Shown here one piece after another: positions 5,126 through 7,240 of a stretch of DNA of 7,240 nt. The stretch lies in assembly GCA_030598025.1 (NCBI GenBank), contig JAUVQS010000075.1:1-7240 (forward strand), in the 5' to 3' direction. Each line of letters begins with the position of its first letter. Positions within the stretch are counted from its first letter, which is position 1. The DNA comes from Acidimicrobiia bacterium. Lineage in GTDB: Bacteria; Actinomycetota; Acidimicrobiia; Spongiisociales; JAHEDJ01. Position numbers and translations under genes: made by a program. The notes beneath the pieces were generated by a model. It was not told the origin of the DNA, searched no databases, and was given only the letters and a program-made list of their open reading frames with translations.

Positions 5126-5202
5126 GTCGCGAGTCGCGGGTCAGAACTCGGAACTCGGGACTCGGGACTCGCCACTCGGAACTCGCCACTCGGAACCTGC
5201 GA
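5126..5202. repeat. Degenerate tandem heptamer array (CTCGGAA-like)
   Basis: Eleven consecutive 7-base units in perfect register run GTCGCGA, GTCGCGG, GTCAGAA, CTCGGAA, CTCGGGA, CTCGGGA, CTCGCCA, CTCGGAA, CTCGCCA, CTCGGAA, CCTGCGA. Units 4-10 (5147-5195) are close variants of CTCGGAA and the ends decay. The array ends 2 nt before the M23 peptidase stop codon, in the convergent gap after the lipoprotein. There are no spacers, so it is not a CRISPR. Confidence 0.88.
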
Positions 5203-5204
5203 CG

Positions 5205-6152
5205 TTATCCGCACGCATCCTCGAGGTAGGGGTACGGGTTCACTGCCGAACCGTCGTCTGGATGAATCTCGAAGTGAACGTGCGGGCGGGACCCGATGGC
5301 ATTGCCTGAATCACCGACCGTGCCGATGGGCGTTCCGGCCGCGACGAACCCGGCGGCTCCGAAGCTATCCATGTGGGAGCCGATGTAGGTCGCGCCGTCG
5401 TCGCCGTAGAGATTGAACTGCATCCCCCCGATCGACCCGATTTTGAACTCGACCCTTCCGGAGACGGGCGCTAGTACGTCGGTGTCGCGTTCGGCGAAGA
5501 GGTCGATCCCCTCGTGGAACCGACCGCCGGATCGCGGGAATCCATAGTCGTTGAAGAATGAACCGCCGGGAACCGGACAGATGAAACCGTCGTCGGGTAC
5601 CGTCAGCAGTTCGCCGACCCTGATGAGATCGGGATTGGTGATGCCGTTGAGTTCGACGAGCGTGGCGACCGTCGTCCCGTAACCGGCAGCGATCTTGCCG
5701 AGCGTCTCACCACTCGCCACCTTGTGCGTCCCGGCCGATCCGGTTCCAGGAGTGAAATCGATGGGTTCGGCGGAAAGGTTCAAACGGGTACCGATGTAGA
5801 TCACGTTGGTGTTCGTAATTCCGTTTGCCTCTGCCAGTTCAGCGACCGTCATGCCGTACCTGGCTGCAATCGTCGAGAGGCTCTCACCGGAGGTGACGGT
5901 GTGAGTGGATGAGGAGGTTGCTCCATCCGCACTCGCCGTTCCCGGGATCACCAACTCTTGGCCAACGTAGATCCGGTCGGGGTTTGAGAGGTTGTTCTCT
6001 CTAATGAGGGCCGAGGCTGTGGTGCCGTTCTCGACTGCAATGTCGGACAGCGTATCTCCGGGTTGGACGGTGTAGGTAGCGCCGGCGACGAACACGAAGA
6101 GAGCGATCGCGCCGGTGGCGATATTTCGACGTGTCGATGATGGCACGAGCAT
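5205..6152 (-). CDS. LysM-containing M23-family peptidoglycan endopeptidase
   Basis: This 315-residue secreted cell-wall hydrolase starts at the ATG at 6152-6150, because GGAGG precedes it; an in-frame ATG at 6209 would add 19 residues before the signal sequence. An N-terminal hydrophobic signal (about 11-25) ends in AGA and may be cleaved. Three LysM repeats follow, at about 26-70 (YTVQPGDTLSDIA), 83-126 (HTVTSGESLSTIA) and 142-186 (HKVASGETLGKIA), which bind N-acetylglucosamine chains. The M23 (LytM/lysostaphin-like) domain covers about 190-315. Zinc ligands are H213 and D217 in HEGID and H293 in PHVHFEI; H260 and H291 are the likely catalytic histidines, so the enzyme looks active. C192 and C314 may form a disulfide closing the domain. 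It cleaves stem-peptide cross-links or, if cognates differ, acts as an activator. It follows rlmN on the same strand after a 131-nt leader. Confidence 0.95.
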   Translation of the reverse strand: MLVPSSTRRNIATGAIALFVFVAGATYTVQPGDTLSDIAVENGTTASALIRENNLSNPDRIYVGQELVIPGTASADGATSSSTHTVTSGESLSTIAARYGMTVAELAEANGITNTNVIYIGTRLNLSAEPIDFTPGTGSAGTHKVASGETLGKIAAGYGTTVATLVELNGITNPDLIRVGELLTVPDDGFICPVPGGSFFNDYGFPRSGGRFHEGIDLFAERDTDVLAPVSGRVEFKIGSIGGMQFNLYGDDGATYIGSHMDSFGAAGFVAAGTPIGTVGDSGNAIGSRPHVHFEIHPDDGSAVNPYPYLEDACG

Positions 6153-6156
6153 CCGT

Positions 6157-6161
6157 CCTCC
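6157..6161 (-). promoter_or_regulatory. Ribosome binding site deciding the peptidase start
   Basis: On the minus strand GGAGG lies 4 nt before the ATG at 6152-6150. This is the best site near the N-terminus and places the hydrophobic signal at the protein's start, favouring it over the ATG at 6209. Confidence 0.7.
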
Positions 6162-6240
6162 AAATGCTCCGCCCGTCGAAACCCAACTTATCCCATTCAT
6201 GGCCTTCATCTACCCCAGCGCGGGAGCCACGATGTTGAAA

Positions 6241-6276
6241 TCGGGAGTTCAATGCTACCCCTTTAGGAGTTCCCGA
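6241..6276 (-). promoter_or_regulatory. Nested hairpin in the rlmN-peptidase gap
   Basis: Read on the minus strand, TCGGGA (6276-6271) pairs with TCCCGA (6246-6241). Directly inside, ACTCC (6270-6266) pairs with GGGGT (6261-6257, one wobble) around a TAAA loop, leaving a 10-nt one-sided bulge. It begins 7 nt after the rlmN stop. It may be the rlmN terminator or a regulatory leader of the peptidase gene; no T-run follows. The remaining leader to 6153 has two GGGGTAG copies but no motif I can name. Confidence 0.4.
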
Positions 6277-6283
6277 CATGCAT

Positions 6284-7240
6284 TTAGGAAACGGAAGTCC
6301 GACCGGCGCGGAGTTGACCGCAGGCAGCGTCGATCTCCGCTCCCCGGGTATCACGGATGGTTACGTTCACATCGAGAGAGCGAAGTCTGCGTACGAAGGC
6401 CTGGATCTGCGGCTTTCGTGAGGGTTGATCGTTGCTGAGCGGCGTGGCGTTGAGCGGTATGACGTTGACATGGGCACCGAGGCGGGCAGCAATCTCGGCG
6501 AGTTTGTCAGCCTGTTCGATCGTGTCGTTGGCGTTGTCGATCAATGTCCACTCGATGGACACTCGCCGACCTTTGCGATCGAAGTAGTGAGCGGCAGCAG
6601 CTTCGACGTCGGCCAGCGGATAGCGCTTGTTGATCGGGACGAGCGTGTTGCGGAGTTCATCATCGGCAGCATGCAGACTTACGGCCAAATTGACCGGCCA
6701 GGGCTCGTCGGCGAGCCGCAGCATCCCGGGAACCAGCCCGACGGTTGAGACCGTCAATCGACGTGGCGACATCTCCATGTCTTCGACGATCCGGCGAATC
6801 GCTTCCCGGACCCGGTCGTAGTTGGCGAGCGGCTCGCCCATTCCCATGAAGACGATGTTGGTGATGCGGTCGGGGCCAATCGAAAGTCCCACGTCCCGCA
6901 GATACGCCTGGGCGTAGGCAACTTGAGCAACGATCTCGCCTGCCTGTAGGTGCCGTTCGAATCCGAACTGCCCGGTGGCACAGAAAGAGCAGGCCAGGGC
7001 GCATCCCACCTGACTCGAGATACACAATGTTGTTCTTCCCGGATAGCCCATCAGCACGGCCTCGATGGCTGCTCCGTCGGGCGCTCTGAACAGCCACTTG
7101 ATGGTTGAGCCTTTGTCGGCGGTTTGCTCTACCTCGACTTCGAAGGGCCAGAGGCTGGAGGTCAGGGCGTCTCTCATCTCGGGCGGCAGGTCAGTCATCG
7201 TGGCGGGATTGAGCGTCGGTTTCCGGTACAACCATTGGTA
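6284..7240 (-). CDS. rlmN: 23S rRNA (adenine-2503-C2) methyltransferase RlmN, 5' end cut by window edge
   Basis: This radical-SAM enzyme methylates C2 of A2503 in 23S rRNA, and A37 of some tRNAs, improving decoding fidelity. The frame is open to the window edge (YQWLYRKPTLNPATMTDLP), so the first roughly 30 residues lie outside; the in-frame TTG at 7231 is not the true start. The radical-SAM cluster motif CALACSFC (CxxxCxxC) is at about 7003-6980. The cysteine in TTLCISSQVGC, seven residues before it, and the cysteine in DAACGQL near the C-terminus are the two conserved cysteines of the methylation mechanism. FMGMGEPLANYD, STVGLVPGM, NLAVSLHAADDELRNTLVPIN and VNVIPLNATP are all typical RlmN segments. 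These match RlmN, not the resistance enzyme Cfr. All visible key residues are present. It lies upstream of the M23 peptidase on the same strand with no evident functional link. Confidence 0.96.
   Translation of the reverse strand, partial: YQWLYRKPTLNPATMTDLPPEMRDALTSSLWPFEVEVEQTADKGSTIKWLFRAPDGAAIEAVLMGYPGRTTLCISSQVGCALACSFCATGQFGFERHLQAGEIVAQVAYAQAYLRDVGLSIGPDRITNIVFMGMGEPLANYDRVREAIRRIVEDMEMSPRRLTVSTVGLVPGMLRLADEPWPVNLAVSLHAADDELRNTLVPINKRYPLADVEAAAAHYFDRKGRRVSIEWTLIDNANDTIEQADKLAEIAARLGAHVNVIPLNATPLSNDQPSRKPQIQAFVRRLRSLDVNVTIRDTRGAEIDAACGQLRAGRTSVS

Noticed and set aside
5126..5202. Possible CRISPR array
   Set aside because: The units are 7 bp, contiguous and degenerate with no spacers, and no cas genes are present.
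6153..6283. c-di-AMP (ydaO) riboswitch before the peptidase
   Set aside because: The characteristic conserved blocks could not be found by eye, so only an unnamed structured leader is reported.
6284..7240. Cfr-type resistance methyltransferase instead of RlmN
   Set aside because: The sequence follows the housekeeping RlmN pattern throughout and there is no mobile or resistance context.

Overview
The window reads as GC-rich chromosomal DNA from an actinobacterium, most plausibly a deep-branching, Acidimicrobiia-like lineage. This is inferred from the MprA-like response regulator, the lipoproteins with a repeated Cys-Met/Leu-Arg motif, the use of GTG starts, and hairpins without U-tracts. There is no rRNA, tRNA, transposon, integrase or CRISPR array, and nothing indicates recent transfer. 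Most genes are ordinary housekeeping or envelope functions; the unusual content is mainly between the genes.

Layout. Bases 1-925 (minus) hold a two-component system: an OmpR-family response regulator overlapping by 4 nt the start of a sensor kinase that runs off the left edge. A divergent intergenic region (926-1108) carries a symmetric four-half-site operator candidate centred between the regulator and a plus-strand lipoprotein (1109-1708). A membrane-anchored YceI-domain protein follows (1779-2519). The regulator, lipoprotein and YceI protein look like one envelope-related locus, probably controlled by the two-component system (inference).

Bases 2520-2771 form a hairpin-rich spacer ahead of a solitary, somewhat divergent translation initiation factor IF-1 gene (2772-2996). 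A hairpin spanning the infA stop codon, then three copies of a 7-bp repeat, separate infA from a convergent GNAT acetyltransferase (3039-3539, minus). The last repeat copy supplies the acetyltransferase stop codon, and the array puts a stop in all six reading frames.

Divergent from the acetyltransferase, with only 33 nt between start codons, is a beta-class amino DNA methyltransferase without a visible restriction partner (3573-4376). It is probably translated from a leaderless transcript. A secreted lipoprotein of unknown function follows (4427-5005). The convergent spacer 5006-5204 has a short orphan reading frame and a degenerate array of 7-bp repeats abutting the stop codon of a three-LysM, M23-type peptidoglycan hydrolase (5205-6152, minus). 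Upstream of that gene is a leader with a nested hairpin, then rlmN, the 23S rRNA A2503 methyltransferase, truncated at its 5' end by the right window edge.

Functionally the window mixes envelope sensing and maintenance (kinase/regulator, two lipoproteins, YceI protein, LysM-M23 hydrolase) with translation (IF-1, RlmN) and DNA modification. I see no clear new multi-gene system. The best candidates for something undescribed are the symmetric regulator operator, the six-frame stop repeat, and the structured spacer before infA.
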